Of a stretch of 46,151 nt of DNA, positions 7,805 to 16,222 are shown piece after piece. Numbering within the stretch: the stretch's first letter is position 1; each line of letters opens with the position of its first letter. Below the pieces are notes generated by a model. It searched no databases. It had not been told where the DNA came from and saw only the letters and a program-made list of their open reading frames with translations. The position numbers were made by a program, and so were the translations under genes. Origin of the DNA: Clostridium sp. MCC353 (GTDB taxonomy: Bacteria; Bacillota; Clostridia; Lachnospirales; Lachnospiraceae); contig NZ_WQPN01000020.1 in NCBI RefSeq assembly GCF_018785315.1, forward strand, positions 1-46,151. The letters run 5' to 3'.

Positions 7805-8653
7805 TTATAATTCGTTTAATGGTTTTTCATTGTTAAATACGTGGATGTGTTTCCGTACATTTTCATAAACTCCCCTGATTCCTGACGAGGATAAGCCAAA
7901 ATAATCCCCATCCGGGTTCTTTTCCAGATATTTTCTGTCCGCCTCCGTCACCGCGTCAAAACTGGCGGTTGCAATATTGATCTTACGGATGCCATGATCT
8001 ATGGTTTTGCGGAATTCTTCGAATGAAATCCCGCTTCCGCCATGCAGAACCAATGGCACCCGGATTCTCCGATGAATCTCTTCCAGCACGTCAAACCTGA
8101 GTTCCGGAGCGGATATGTAATGACCATGGGCATTGCCGATCGCCACCGCCAGGGCGTCCATTCCCACAGCCTTGAAAAATAATTCCGCATCGTCGGGATT
8201 CGTATAAGAAACATCCCGGTCGCCATTTCCTTCATTTCCCCCCACGGCTCCCAGCTCCGCTTCAAGAGAAGCTCCATACAGGTCTGAAACCTTTTTTACC
8301 TCTTTCGTTCTTCTGATGTTCTCTTCCAAAGAATATTCCGAACCATCGAACATGACTGAGGAAAATCCAAAATCCAGGGCTTGTTTTATCACCTCCATCG
8401 TCAGCCCGTGATCCAAATGGACCGCGACATTTACCTTGGCGTCTTTTGCCGCCTGAACCATCATGGGCGCCATGAGATTGAGCGGAGAAGCTTTAAGCCG
8501 CTTCTCTGCGATCTGAAGAATAACCGGGGTGTTTGTCATCTCCGCTGCCTGTACCGCTCCGGCAACCATCTCCATATTACCTACATTGAAACCGCCCACG
8601 GCTTTACCGGACCGGGATGCCTCCTCCAACAGTTCTTTCATCGTAACCAGCAT
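7805..8653 (-). CDS. iolJ: Class II ketose-bisphosphate aldolase, IolJ-like
   Basis: A class II, zinc-dependent aldolase of 282 residues. Metal-ligand regions are visible: HLDHGL, ELGAVGG, NAHGHY and LHGGSGI; INIATASFDAV is also typical. Family members split fructose-1,6-bisphosphate, tagatose-1,6-bisphosphate or, for IolJ, 6-phospho-5-dehydro-2-deoxygluconate to DHAP and malonate semialdehyde. The operon partner IolC makes this last substrate, so IolJ is favoured by context. The frame extends to a GTG at 8662, but ATG 8653 lies 8 bases from GAGG and is preferred. It is the first gene of the operon, 18 bases before the permease, and its leader carries tandem 11-bp operators. Confidence 0.8.
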   Translation of the reverse strand: MLVTMKELLEEASRSGKAVGGFNVGNMEMVAGAVQAAEMTNTPVILQIAEKRLKASPLNLMAPMMVQAAKDAKVNVAVHLDHGLTMEVIKQALDFGFSSVMFDGSEYSLEENIRRTKEVKKVSDLYGASLEAELGAVGGNEGNGDRDVSYTNPDDAELFFKAVGMDALAVAIGNAHGHYISAPELRFDVLEEIHRRIRVPLVLHGGSGISFEEFRKTIDHGIRKINIATASFDAVTEADRKYLEKNPDGDYFGLSSSGIRGVYENVRKHIHVFNNEKPLNEL

Positions 8654-8665
8654 ATCTTCCACCTC

Positions 8666-8720
8666 ACTTTTGATTATATATTGGATATATTCGAATTATC
8701 TTTTGGTTAATTCTTGATTA
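8666..8720 (-). promoter_or_regulatory. Tandem 11-bp IolR-like operators before iolJ
   Basis: On the minus strand three 11-mers fit the published Bacillus IolR consensus WRAYCAADARD at every position: TAATCAAGAAT (8710-8720), TAACCAAAAGA (8699-8709) and TAATCAAAAGT (8666-8676). The first two are directly adjacent, and all three fall on one 11-bp register. The intermediate unit at 8677-8687 fits 9 of 11. The array starts just after the -10 box and covers the presumed transcription start and leader, a position suited to repression. Confidence 0.75.
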
Positions 8721-8721
8721 T

Positions 8722-8750
8722 ATATTAGTTCTATTATTATCAAATGTCAA
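8722..8750 (-). promoter_or_regulatory. Promoter of the iolJ-gntP-iolC operon
   Basis: On the minus strand: -35 TTGACA, 17-bp spacer, -10 TAATAT. The IolR-like operators begin one base beyond the -10 box. Confidence 0.7.
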
Positions 8751-8863
8751 TACCTTAATATATTTTTGTTATTTATTTATAATTTTTTGTTCTTCTTTTG
8801 TACAAAAATGCCAGACAGCCAATAACAGGTATTGGCCCCTGGCAATGAGGGAATATTGGCAAC

Positions 8864-8904
8864 AAAAAACGGTAAAACAGGATATAACCGCTTCCTGTTT
8901 TACC
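8864..8904 (-). terminator. Intrinsic terminator of the second alcohol dehydrogenase gene
   Basis: A perfect 12-bp stem (GGTAAAACAGGA and its complement, 10-base loop) is followed on the minus strand by six T. It lies 45 bases after the dehydrogenase stop codon and before the iolJ promoter. Confidence 0.85.
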
Positions 8905-8949
8905 GCTGGTTCATTTCTCAAAAAAACGCATTTTCATTTTCCTGGCGCT

Positions 8950-10113
8950 TCAGGCATTTTCCTCCCACAAATTCGAGTAAATTTTCAGGATATCATCTTT
9001 ACCCAAAACCTTTCTGGTATTGGCGGGGCTTCCGGACGCCAGCGCATCATCCGCCATTTTGTCCATGAGACGGTAAAATTCTGTCTGATCAATTCCATAA
9101 CCTGAAAGCGTCGGTATCTCCAGTTCCCGGCAGAGAGCCACTGTCCGGGCCAGGAACTTTTCCGCTGCCGCCTGATCGGAATCACCGCTTCCGGCCGCGC
9201 CGCAGACCCTGCCAAGCTCCGCGAACCGGCCGTAAGCTCCATCCATCACATAGCTGAGGCAGGCTTTTAGCAGCATGGCATTGGAAATGCCATGGGCAAC
9301 ATGGAATAAAGCCCCAATCGGCCGGGACATGCCATGTACTACCGTAACGGAAGAATTGTTAAAAGCGACGCCCGCTTCAAATGCGGCCAATGACATCTCT
9401 TCTCTCGCTTTCCGGTTCGTACCGTCATGGTAGCAGACAGGCAGATTCTCAAATATTCTCTTAACAGCGGACAGCGCATATAAATCCGAAAGGGAACCGG
9501 CCCTCCTGGAAGTATACGCTTCTATGGCATGAGTCAAGGCATCAAGTCCTGTGGCCGCAGTGATCTTAGGCGGAGCTGTCATAGTAAAAACAGGGTCCAC
9601 AATTGCCATATCCGGCATCAGTACACCGCCTTTCAACAGCATCTTAATATCCTTTTCCGTATCAGTGATGATCGTAAACTGGGTCGCCTCCGATCCCGTT
9701 CCCGCCGTTGTGGGAACCGCCGCCATTGGCGGAACCGCGCCTTTAATTTCTTTTCCCATATAATCGGAAATCTTCCCTCCGCAGCCCGCAACCGCTCCAA
9801 TTGCTTTCATGGAATCTATAGGGCTTCCTCCGCCCACCGCAATTAAACAATCACACGCCTCTTCCCGGTATACGGATAAACCGCCCTCTATCATCCGGTC
9901 TGTTGGTTCACCATTAATATCCTGATACAAAGCATAGCTCACGTTGACTTCATCCAGGAGATCTGTAAGCCTTTTCACATTACCAAGCTGAACCATCACC
10001 TGGTCTGTAACAATAAGCGCCTTTTTTCCCAGATTTTGCAGAGCCGCCCGGCTCATTTCCAACGCGCCATCTCCCATAAATACTTGTTTCGGCATTACAA
10101 ACTGACAAGCCAT
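8950..10113 (-). CDS. Iron-containing alcohol dehydrogenase (IolR-like regulon)
   Basis: A 387-residue Fe-ADH (group III) enzyme, full length. The NAD(P)-binding GGGSPIDSMKAIG is at about residue 93; metal-ligand segments are GLDALTHAIEAYTS and VVHGMSRPIGALFHVAHGISN, which carry the conserved Asp and three His. It should interconvert an aldehyde and an alcohol in the cytoplasm. Its promoter region carries three tandem 11-mers like those before iolJ, so it likely shares control by the adjacent DeoR-family regulator and may reduce malonate semialdehyde or another product of the pathway; that substrate is inference. GGAGG is 10 bases from ATG. It has its own terminator. Confidence 0.9.
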   Translation of the reverse strand: MACQFVMPKQVFMGDGALEMSRAALQNLGKKALIVTDQVMVQLGNVKRLTDLLDEVNVSYALYQDINGEPTDRMIEGGLSVYREEACDCLIAVGGGSPIDSMKAIGAVAGCGGKISDYMGKEIKGAVPPMAAVPTTAGTGSEATQFTIITDTEKDIKMLLKGGVLMPDMAIVDPVFTMTAPPKITAATGLDALTHAIEAYTSRRAGSLSDLYALSAVKRIFENLPVCYHDGTNRKAREEMSLAAFEAGVAFNNSSVTVVHGMSRPIGALFHVAHGISNAMLLKACLSYVMDGAYGRFAELGRVCGAAGSGDSDQAAAEKFLARTVALCRELEIPTLSGYGIDQTEFYRLMDKMADDALASGSPANTRKVLGKDDILKIYSNLWEENA

Positions 10114-10140
10114 AGCACTGATACCTCCTCTTACTAATCA

Positions 10141-10173
10141 CTTTTTGGTTATATTATGGTTAAATTATGATTA
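10141..10173 (-). promoter_or_regulatory. Three tandem 11-bp IolR-like operators before the dehydrogenase
   Basis: On the minus strand the adjacent units are TAATCATAATT, TAACCATAATA and TAACCAAAAAG. They fit WRAYCAADARD at 10, 10 and 11 of 11 positions. They lie 28-60 bases upstream of the start codon in exact 11-bp register. Confidence 0.7.
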
Positions 10174-10224
10174 TATCTTAACACATAATTTTACATTGTC
10201 AATATTATATATAAAAATTGATGT

Positions 10225-10280
10225 ATTTTTGATTGTATTTTAAATATTTATTGCAGTTTATATTAAAATAATGCTATACT
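10225..10280 (+). promoter_or_regulatory. Promoter and possible self-operator of the DeoR-family gene
   Basis: A plausible promoter is TTGCAG (10251), 18-bp spacer, TATACT (10275-10280). Just upstream, 10225-10235 on the minus strand reads CAATCAAAAAT, 10 of 11 to the IolR consensus, which would allow autoregulation. Confidence 0.5.
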
Positions 10281-10315
10281 TTAGATAATATTTTTGCCAG
10301 AGTTGGAGGATGTTC

Positions 10316-11098
10316 ATGAGAGTACAAAGAATTGATCAGATCGAAGAATATATTATAGAAAATAAAACAGTTACCTTGGAGGACCTGTGTGAAAAGTTCA
10401 ATATTTCTAAAAATACAATCAGGCGCGATATAAACGAACTGGTAAAACGGGGAAATATTGAGAAAGTCTATGGCGGAGTGACCGCAGTGGAGAAAAAAAA
10501 CGGAGAATATGCAGGTCTTATTTCTTATAATGAACGCAATATTAAAAACCATGAGATCAAAGACAGGATATCCCGGCTCGCGGCGTCCTATATCGCCAGC
10601 GGCGATTCCATTTTCATCGATACGGGAACCACCACCATCAATATCATTGATTACATCGAAGATAAGGAAAATGTAACCATCATAACCAACAGCATTGAAG
10701 TGGCCCACAAGGCTCTGTCTTACCCAATGCTGCGGCTGATTGTACTCCCCGGAGTTTTAAACCATAAAACCGCCTCTTTAGTGGGTTCCAGCTGCATCGA
10801 ATCCCTGAAAAAATTCAATATCAGGAAATCTTTTATGGCTTGTACCTGTATTTCTTTAATCAACGGGGTTTCCAATGCCACTCACGAAGAGTATGAGGTA
10901 AAAAAAGAGGTTCTAAAAAGCAGCGGTGAAACTTATCTTTTAGCTGATCATACAAAGTTTAACCAGACCTCGCTCTGTACCTTCGGACAGCTTCAGGATT
11001 TTAATTATATACTGACAGACGTGACGCCTTCTGCCGATTATCTGGATGCATTCAAAAAATACGGAATTCATCTGGGAGTTGCCCCTGAGCAGGTCTGA
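10316..11098 (+). CDS. DeoR/GlpR-family repressor, IolR-like
   Basis: A 260-residue regulator with an N-terminal winged HTH (IDQIEEYIIENKTVTLEDLCEKFNISKNTIRRDINELVKRG), the DeoR signature, followed by the DeoRC sugar-phosphate sensor domain (FIDTGTTTINI at about residue 100; YLLADHTKFN at about 210). An earlier in-frame ATG (10310) abuts GGAGG; ATG 10316 is 6 bases away and preferred. It is divergent from the iron dehydrogenase. Fits to the IolR 11-mer consensus before iolJ, the dehydrogenase and itself make this the likely repressor, probably released by the IolC product as in Bacillus IolR. It could control other loci outside the window. Confidence 0.88.
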   Translation: MRVQRIDQIEEYIIENKTVTLEDLCEKFNISKNTIRRDINELVKRGNIEKVYGGVTAVEKKNGEYAGLISYNERNIKNHEIKDRISRLAASYIASGDSIFIDTGTTTINIIDYIEDKENVTIITNSIEVAHKALSYPMLRLIVLPGVLNHKTASLVGSSCIESLKKFNIRKSFMACTCISLINGVSNATHEEYEVKKEVLKSSGETYLLADHTKFNQTSLCTFGQLQDFNYILTDVTPSADYLDAFKKYGIHLGVAPEQV

Positions 11099-11132
11099 AA
11101 GGGGCCCGGGAACCGGACGAACGATACAATGG

Positions 11133-11165
11133 AAAAAGGCTCCGGAAGAATCATCTTCCGGAGCC
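11133..11165 (-). terminator. Intrinsic terminator of the hydrogenase operon
   Basis: A perfect 12-bp stem (GGCTCCGGAAGA and its complement, 4-base loop) is followed on the minus strand by five T. It lies just beyond the stop codon of the last hydrogenase gene. On the plus strand it lacks a T run, so it would end the regulator transcript less well. Confidence 0.85.
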
Positions 11166-11188
11166 CCGCCATATAAAAGCCCCACGTC

Positions 11189-12643
11189 TTAATGTCTGTG
11201 CATGGAAAACTTATCCATCTCATAATTCCCCAGATTCTGATGCACCAGACGGTCGTCCGCAGCGCCGATCAACTGGTCTCTGGCCTTCTTGGCTTCCACT
11301 TCTGTCTTATGTTTGCTGGGGCCGCCCACGCAGCCGCCCACACAGGCCATGCCTTCCACAAAGTCGGCAGGCAGTTTTCCTACCTTCAGCATCATCAGCG
11401 CCTTTTTACATTCCGCAGCGCCGTTGCATTTCATAACTTCCGGCGTGATGTCTTCGTTCATCTCCTTGAAGCACTCCACAACCGCAGCGGTAACGCCGCC
11501 GGAATTTCCGAATCTCTTTCCGAATACGGAACCTTCCTGGTATGTATTGGCTTCCGGTTCCAGCTCAACCCCTTTGGCCCTCATCATAGCGCGGATTTCT
11601 CCAAATGTCATGGCATAGTCCGCGTTGCCCTGGATGTTTAAATCCAGAGTTTCACTCTTCTTCGCCATACATGGCCCGATGAATACGGTGATCACTTCCG
11701 GATCCTGTGCTTTCAGCATTCTGGAAACACCGCACATCGGAGACACAGTGGTTGACATGTTGTCCAAAAGCATTGGGAAATGCTGTTTGATCATATTTAC
11801 AAATGCAGGACAGCAGGAGGTGGTCATCTTCTTGCCCTCTTTATACGCTTCCGCCCATTCGACCGCTTCCGCGGCAGCAGTCATATCACCGCCTAACGCC
11901 ACTTCCACCATATCGGCAAATCCCACTTTTTTAAGAGCGGTCTTCCAGCTCGCCATGGTTATATCGGGCCCGAACTGGCCTTCTGTGGCGGGGGCCACCA
12001 TGGCAACCACTTTCTTTCCTGCCCGGATCAGGTTGATCACATCCACCATAAATGTCTTGGAACCAATGGCTCCGAAGGGGCAGCTATGAACGCAGGCGCC
12101 GCACTGGATGCATTTGCTCTCGTCAATTACCACGATGCCGTTTTCGTCCATGGTGATGGCGTCCACAGGGCAGCTCTTCTTACAGGGCCTCATCAGGTCT
12201 GCAATGGCGTTGTACGGACATGCCTGGGAACATTTTCCGCATTCTTTGCATTTATCAGGATCAATATAGGCACGGTCCCGTCCCATGGAGATGGCGCCGA
12301 AATGACAGGAATTCTGACATGCCTTTCCCATACACTTCTGACAGTTATCGGTTACAACGTAACGGGAAATCGGACAGCCCTCACAGGCGGAACTGATTAC
12401 CTGTACCACATTGATGGTGTCTTTTCCGCTGGTTGGACATTTTCCTTCCGCAAGGCGTACCCTTTGGCGGATAATTTCACGCTCTTTATAGATGCAGCAG
12501 CGGAACTGAGCCTGTGGCCCCGGAATCATCTTATATGGAATCTCGTCCCTGTGCTGCTCCAGTTCGCCTTCCCAGGCCATCTTTGCCACTTCAAACAGCA
12601 CTTCATGCTTCAGTTTCAAAATTGTTGCGTCATTCGTTACCAT
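11189..12643 (-). CDS. [FeFe] hydrogenase, group B-like monomer
   Basis: A 484-residue iron-only hydrogenase. Several Cys clusters lie in the N-terminal half (SACEGCPISRYVVTDNC; CQKCMGKACQNSC; CKECGKCSQACPYN; CIQCGACVHSCPFG), enough for a chain of [4Fe-4S] clusters. The H-cluster motifs are TTSCCPAF (about residue 271), FIGPCMAKKSE (about 322) and MACVGGCVGG (about 433). It should take electrons from ferredoxin and make H2, or the reverse. The third motif lacks the longer GGGQP tail of group A enzymes, hence the group B-like call. It is the last gene of a four-gene cluster resembling hfs loci of thermophilic clostridia. GGAGAG precedes ATG. Confidence 0.88.
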   Translation of the reverse strand: MVTNDATILKLKHEVLFEVAKMAWEGELEQHRDEIPYKMIPGPQAQFRCCIYKEREIIRQRVRLAEGKCPTSGKDTINVVQVISSACEGCPISRYVVTDNCQKCMGKACQNSCHFGAISMGRDRAYIDPDKCKECGKCSQACPYNAIADLMRPCKKSCPVDAITMDENGIVVIDESKCIQCGACVHSCPFGAIGSKTFMVDVINLIRAGKKVVAMVAPATEGQFGPDITMASWKTALKKVGFADMVEVALGGDMTAAAEAVEWAEAYKEGKKMTTSCCPAFVNMIKQHFPMLLDNMSTTVSPMCGVSRMLKAQDPEVITVFIGPCMAKKSETLDLNIQGNADYAMTFGEIRAMMRAKGVELEPEANTYQEGSVFGKRFGNSGGVTAAVVECFKEMNEDITPEVMKCNGAAECKKALMMLKVGKLPADFVEGMACVGGCVGGPSKHKTEVEAKKARDQLIGAADDRLVHQNLGNYEMDKFSMHRH

Positions 12644-12692
12644 GATTCTTCTCTCCTCCGGTTTCGTGCTACCAGAAACCTAATTATAATAA

Positions 12693-13871
12693 TTAATAGT
12701 AAGTTACAATTACCTGTTTGCCCATATCTTCCACCGTATGTTTTAACTGCTCCACAAGGTTCTGTCTGATACCCAGATCAAATGGCAGCCCCGGGTTCTG
12801 ATATGCGCTGTTAATCGCTTTTCCTACATATAAATGCAGCTCCGTGCAGTCCTCTATGAGCACTTTCGCCACCATAGAAGCGCCGTTTGGCTTATCCAGT
12901 TCCAGGAAAAATTCCTCGGAAACGCTTTCATTCTTCACATACCGTTTCAAAAGCTGGATCACACGGTTTAAGGTGAGGACACCTTCTGTTACAAGATCAA
13001 TGCCGTCCATATAGGCAATGGGCGGAATCTCCGGGTCCACATAATCCAATGATACATCCAGACGCTTTTTCAGCACTCTGGAAACGATGGTGGCGCTTGT
13101 GCCTCCGCAGACAATGCGCTTTGCGCCGTCTCCGCCCATAAAGTCAGCCACCATCCGGCTGTCGTCTTCCATCTTCTGAGCCGGTCCGGTCATCAGATGA
13201 ACCGGCTTGCTGTCGATGATTCTCATGACGGCCACCGTAGTGTCATCCCCTGGCCGGAACTGATAGAGTTCATCGCAGGCGCGGCTGATGGAGCTGGCAA
13301 GGCGCATGGCTGAAATGGTGAGGGAATACTGCTTCACCGCATAGGTCGCAATGTCGTCCCAAACCCAGCCGAAATTCAGCAGGCGTCCAACCCCTGCATG
13401 AATGGTTCCGTCGCTCATTAAAATCAGGGCATCCCCTTTTTTTACCTTGAAGCGGAACTCATTGATCTTTTTATTCTCAATAACGCGGATGTTCTGAGGA
13501 ATGGGAACCAGTTTTCCATCCCGGATATAGATGCAGGACGGATTGTCGAATTCCACCAGATAGGCATCCCCATTATTAAATACCTGTAAAATGCTGAATG
13601 TAGAATAGGCCACCTGGCGAACCTGGCAGACCGGAAGGGTCTGGACAATCGTCTCCACACACTCCTCCAGCGTGGCGCCGTTTAAAAACATGGTTCCCAG
13701 GATTTTGGAAGTCAGGGTGGCAAGGATGTTGGCCTTTACGCCGCTTCCCATACCATCCGCCAGAATCAGAATGTTGGAATCTTCCGTCTGGAGAATCTCC
13801 ACCTTGTCACCACACAGGACTTCCGTAAATTTATTCAAGCTTTTATAAGCAACGTCTACGGTAACTCCCAT
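12693..13871 (-). CDS. SpoIIE-like PP2C serine phosphatase
   Basis: A 392-residue cytoplasmic protein of the SpoIIE/RsbU PP2C family. Metal-binding Asp motifs are visible: ILILADGMGSG (about residue 50), ALILMSDGTIHAG (about 153) and FRPGDDTTVAVMRI (about 205). There are no membrane segments, unlike true SpoIIE. Such phosphatases dephosphorylate Ser/Thr on anti-sigma-factor antagonists or other regulators. The gene starts immediately after the stop of the PAS-domain hydrogenase and precedes the second hydrogenase, so it probably relays a hydrogen or redox signal; the phosphoprotein target is not in the window. The last ~170 residues are not recognised. GAGG is 8 bases before ATG. Confidence 0.85.
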   Translation of the reverse strand: MGVTVDVAYKSLNKFTEVLCGDKVEILQTEDSNILILADGMGSGVKANILATLTSKILGTMFLNGATLEECVETIVQTLPVCQVRQVAYSTFSILQVFNNGDAYLVEFDNPSCIYIRDGKLVPIPQNIRVIENKKINEFRFKVKKGDALILMSDGTIHAGVGRLLNFGWVWDDIATYAVKQYSLTISAMRLASSISRACDELYQFRPGDDTTVAVMRIIDSKPVHLMTGPAQKMEDDSRMVADFMGGDGAKRIVCGGTSATIVSRVLKKRLDVSLDYVDPEIPPIAYMDGIDLVTEGVLTLNRVIQLLKRYVKNESVSEEFFLELDKPNGASMVAKVLIEDCTELHLYVGKAINSAYQNPGLPFDLGIRQNLVEQLKHTVEDMGKQVIVTYY

Positions 13872-15605
13872 TTATTTGACCTCGCTTTCACTTCCTTCTT
13901 CCAGAAGGGAACGGCAAAGCTGTGTCAGCGTCGTCTTGGTATCAGCCGTTGTCTCTCCCAAAAGTCCGGCAATCTCCTGAGCGACCATCATCTGTTTATG
14001 GATGACTTTCTGCGCCAGGTCAATGGTTTCCAGCTTCCGTTCATAATCCTGCTGGGCCTGTTCCTCTTCCTTCGTGATATCGATGAACGTAGCCAGCACC
14101 ACATCTTCCTTCTCCACATAAACGATATTCTGAAGGGTGGATAAGCTGTATTCCGTATAGGTCACCTTCTTGCCGTGGATGTTCTGATGTGTGTCATAGA
14201 CCCACTGGAAATCAACCGGGTCGATAAATTCATACAGATACATATCAAGAGCTTCCGCCCTGGTCTTTCCAAAATACTTCTCACCAACAGCAGAATATTC
14301 CATGATCCTCATATCTTTGTCTACGATCAGAACAATATTAGGGGATGTATCCATAACCAGATTGGACAGGGATTCTGCTTTTTCATGCATAAATGGAATG
14401 CACATGTTCAGCTCCGCCTTTTTCTGGAATACGGCAATGGCCTTCTCCCGGCAGGTGGGATATCCGCAGGCGCCGCAGTTCAGCTCGTCCTCCGGCTTAT
14501 TCTTGCCTGTTTTTCGCAGGATTTCCAGAATCTGCGCCTCTGTCGGCATGGGATCTTTCGGTGAATGATCCAGGAATATCTTGCCAAAACGAAGCCCTTC
14601 GGTTAAATTCGTCTCCTGATCCGCATCCACCGGCTCCTTTGCGATGGTCTCTTCCATGTCCAGTTTCACTTTAAATCTGGAAATGCTTTCGTCATTGACC
14701 GTAGGCCCTTTGATACAGCCGCCGGAACACATATTCATCTCAATAAAACAGCCCTTGATCTCTCCCCTGGACATGCTGGCGCAGAGGTCGATACAGTTCT
14801 TTGAGCCGTGGACATAGAACTTGCGGTAGCTGTCCGATTTTCTTTCCGTTGTGAGAACAGAATTCACTACCCCGTTTGTAACCGGATACAGCCGGTTCAC
14901 CTTGGGATCTATATTGGCAAAAGGAATATCCTCACAGTCCTCCACAACGATATCCTCTTCCCTCAGCCAGCGTTCGATTTCGTTGAAATTGAGCACTGCA
15001 TCCACATAACTGTCATGGCGCGGATCCCTGGCCTCTTTTTTCTTGGCAATGCACGGCCCTAAGAACACCACTTTGGTCTCCTGGCCGAATTCCTTTTTCA
15101 AAAGCTTTCCATGGGCGATCATCGGCGAAACAACCGGAGCCAGATAGGGGATCAACTGAGGATAGTAGATCTCGATCAGGTCATTGGCGCTTGGGCAGCA
15201 GGTTGTGATGATATTCTCCATCTTCCCTTCTTCCAAAAGCCCGGCGTATTCCTGGGTGACGATAGCGGCCCCTTCTGATGTCTCCCTCACATCTAAAAAG
15301 CCCAGTTTTCTCAGGGCCGCATTCACCTGGCCCAGAGTTTTATATTTTAACAGTCCCATATAGGACGGCGCTATGGAAACGACAGTGGGAATCCCCTGCC
15401 TTATGTACCCCTTTACAATTTCCAGATCACTGGTTAAGGTCTTGGCTGACTGAGGACAAATCTGAAGGCAGTGGCCGCATAAAATGCACTTGTCCTCCAT
15501 GATTTCCGCCCGTTCATCTTTGATCATAATGGCTTTGACTTCGCAGTTCCGCACGCACTTATAACAGTGTTTACACTTTGTAGCTTTGAAATCAATAATC
15601 CCCAT
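13872..15605 (-). CDS. Sensory [FeFe] hydrogenase (HydS, group C) with PAS domain
   Basis: A 577-residue multidomain protein. In order: two [4Fe-4S] motifs (CKHCYKCVRNC; CILCGHCLQIC, residues 11-50); an H-cluster domain with TTCCPSA (about 134), FLGPCIAKKKE (about 182) and MNMCSGGCIKGP (about 292); a further four-Cys Fe-S domain (CGACGYPTC...C, about 378-404); a PAS domain (about 414-520, SPNIVLIVDKDMRIMEYS); and a coiled C-terminal tail. Group C enzymes with PAS are thought to sense H2 or redox state rather than turn over fuel. It is followed directly by a PP2C phosphatase, a likely output partner. GGGAGG is 8 bases before ATG. Confidence 0.9.
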   Translation of the reverse strand: MGIIDFKATKCKHCYKCVRNCEVKAIMIKDERAEIMEDKCILCGHCLQICPQSAKTLTSDLEIVKGYIRQGIPTVVSIAPSYMGLLKYKTLGQVNAALRKLGFLDVRETSEGAAIVTQEYAGLLEEGKMENIITTCCPSANDLIEIYYPQLIPYLAPVVSPMIAHGKLLKKEFGQETKVVFLGPCIAKKKEARDPRHDSYVDAVLNFNEIERWLREEDIVVEDCEDIPFANIDPKVNRLYPVTNGVVNSVLTTERKSDSYRKFYVHGSKNCIDLCASMSRGEIKGCFIEMNMCSGGCIKGPTVNDESISRFKVKLDMEETIAKEPVDADQETNLTEGLRFGKIFLDHSPKDPMPTEAQILEILRKTGKNKPEDELNCGACGYPTCREKAIAVFQKKAELNMCIPFMHEKAESLSNLVMDTSPNIVLIVDKDMRIMEYSAVGEKYFGKTRAEALDMYLYEFIDPVDFQWVYDTHQNIHGKKVTYTEYSLSTLQNIVYVEKEDVVLATFIDITKEEEQAQQDYERKLETIDLAQKVIHKQMMVAQEIAGLLGETTADTKTTLTQLCRSLLEEGSESEVK

Positions 15606-15607
15606 AA

Positions 15608-15847
15608 TTAAAGCCTCCCGAGAATTTCTTTATCAAAAAACTCCTTTGTGTCTTCCGGCTTTAATGAGAACAGCTTATCGTCAATGGTTACACAAACCCC
15701 GTTCACGCAGTTTCCGCTGCAGAAAGAACCGTTTAAATCCACTTTTTCCGTTAAACCGTTTTCCGTAACCAATGTCTGAAGCTGCTGGATAATCTCTCTT
15801 GAACCCTTTAAATGACATGCGCTTCCAATACAAATTGTGACTCTCAT
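15608..15847 (-). CDS. Thioredoxin-like [2Fe-2S] ferredoxin (NuoE-like small subunit)
   Basis: A 79-residue protein with the thioredoxin-like [2Fe-2S] fold of NuoE/HydC C-terminal domains. The cluster Cys are visible as CIGSACHLKGS and SFCSGNCVNG. It can carry one electron pair step between partners of the hydrogenase cluster. The frame runs further upstream, but ATG 15847 has GGAGG 8 bases away and begins MRVTICIGSACH, matching the domain start. It is the first gene of the four-gene operon, 2 bases before the sensory hydrogenase. Confidence 0.9.
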   Translation of the reverse strand: MRVTICIGSACHLKGSREIIQQLQTLVTENGLTEKVDLNGSFCSGNCVNGVCVTIDDKLFSLKPEDTKEFFDKEILGRL

Positions 15848-15905
15848 AAATAATTCCTCCACCTTATTAATTTCATTTGTCAGACTCCAATTTACAGTTA
15901 TATCT

Positions 15906-15934
15906 ATTATCGCATATTGTGATTTTATTATCAA
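15906..15934 (-). promoter_or_regulatory. Promoter of the hydrogenase operon
   Basis: On the minus strand: -35 TTGATA, 17-bp spacer, -10 GATAAT, 59 bases before the first start codon. A Rex-type operator was looked for and not recognised. The stretch 15848-16232 holds only this promoter, the divergent promoter and the leader described next. Confidence 0.5.
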
Positions 15935-16047
15935 TCCCATTTGATGTATTTTTTCAAAAACTTGCAGGAATGGTGTTTGATGGATTTTTGCACTCCATTG
16001 GCAATACAACGGCCGTCAGAAAGAAAGGTAACGGTTTTGAAAGAATT

Positions 16048-16076
16048 TTGACAAGGGTATCGCGCAATGATATAAT
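16048..16076 (+). promoter_or_regulatory. Consensus promoter of the ABC importer operon
   Basis: TTGACA, 17-bp spacer, TATAAT: both boxes match the sigma-A consensus exactly. Transcription should start near 16083, leaving a leader of about 150 bases before the lipoprotein gene. Confidence 0.85.
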
Positions 16077-16082
16077 AACGGT

Positions 16083-16222
16083 ATTCGTGCTTACCCAAAA
16101 GGTTTCACTGATGGAGAAGGCGAGGAAACCGAATTCAAACGGAATTCTCATGCCCTTTGGTATGGGATTTTTTATCGTCCTCAACCTGCACCACACTTAA
16201 AATGCCGCATCAGCGGCGGAAT
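16083..16222 (+). promoter_or_regulatory. Attenuator-like leader before the ABC importer
   Basis: The leader holds a hairpin closed by GGTTTC/GAAACC (16105-16134), a GAATTC-AAACG-GAATTC hairpin, and ATGCCC...GGGAT followed by six T (16150-16177), which looks like a weak terminator. CCCAAAAGG upstream (16097-16105) is largely complementary to CCCTTTGG in the terminator, a possible antiterminator. TPP, guanidine and THF riboswitch consensus sequences were compared from memory and do not fit. The regulator or ligand is unknown. Confidence 0.4.

Noticed and set aside
15954-16200. ORFs of 80 (minus) and 107 (plus) codons between the hydrogenase operon and the importer
   Set aside because: They overlap each other and both divergent promoters, and lack an RBS and domain similarity. 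The region is better explained as promoters plus leader.
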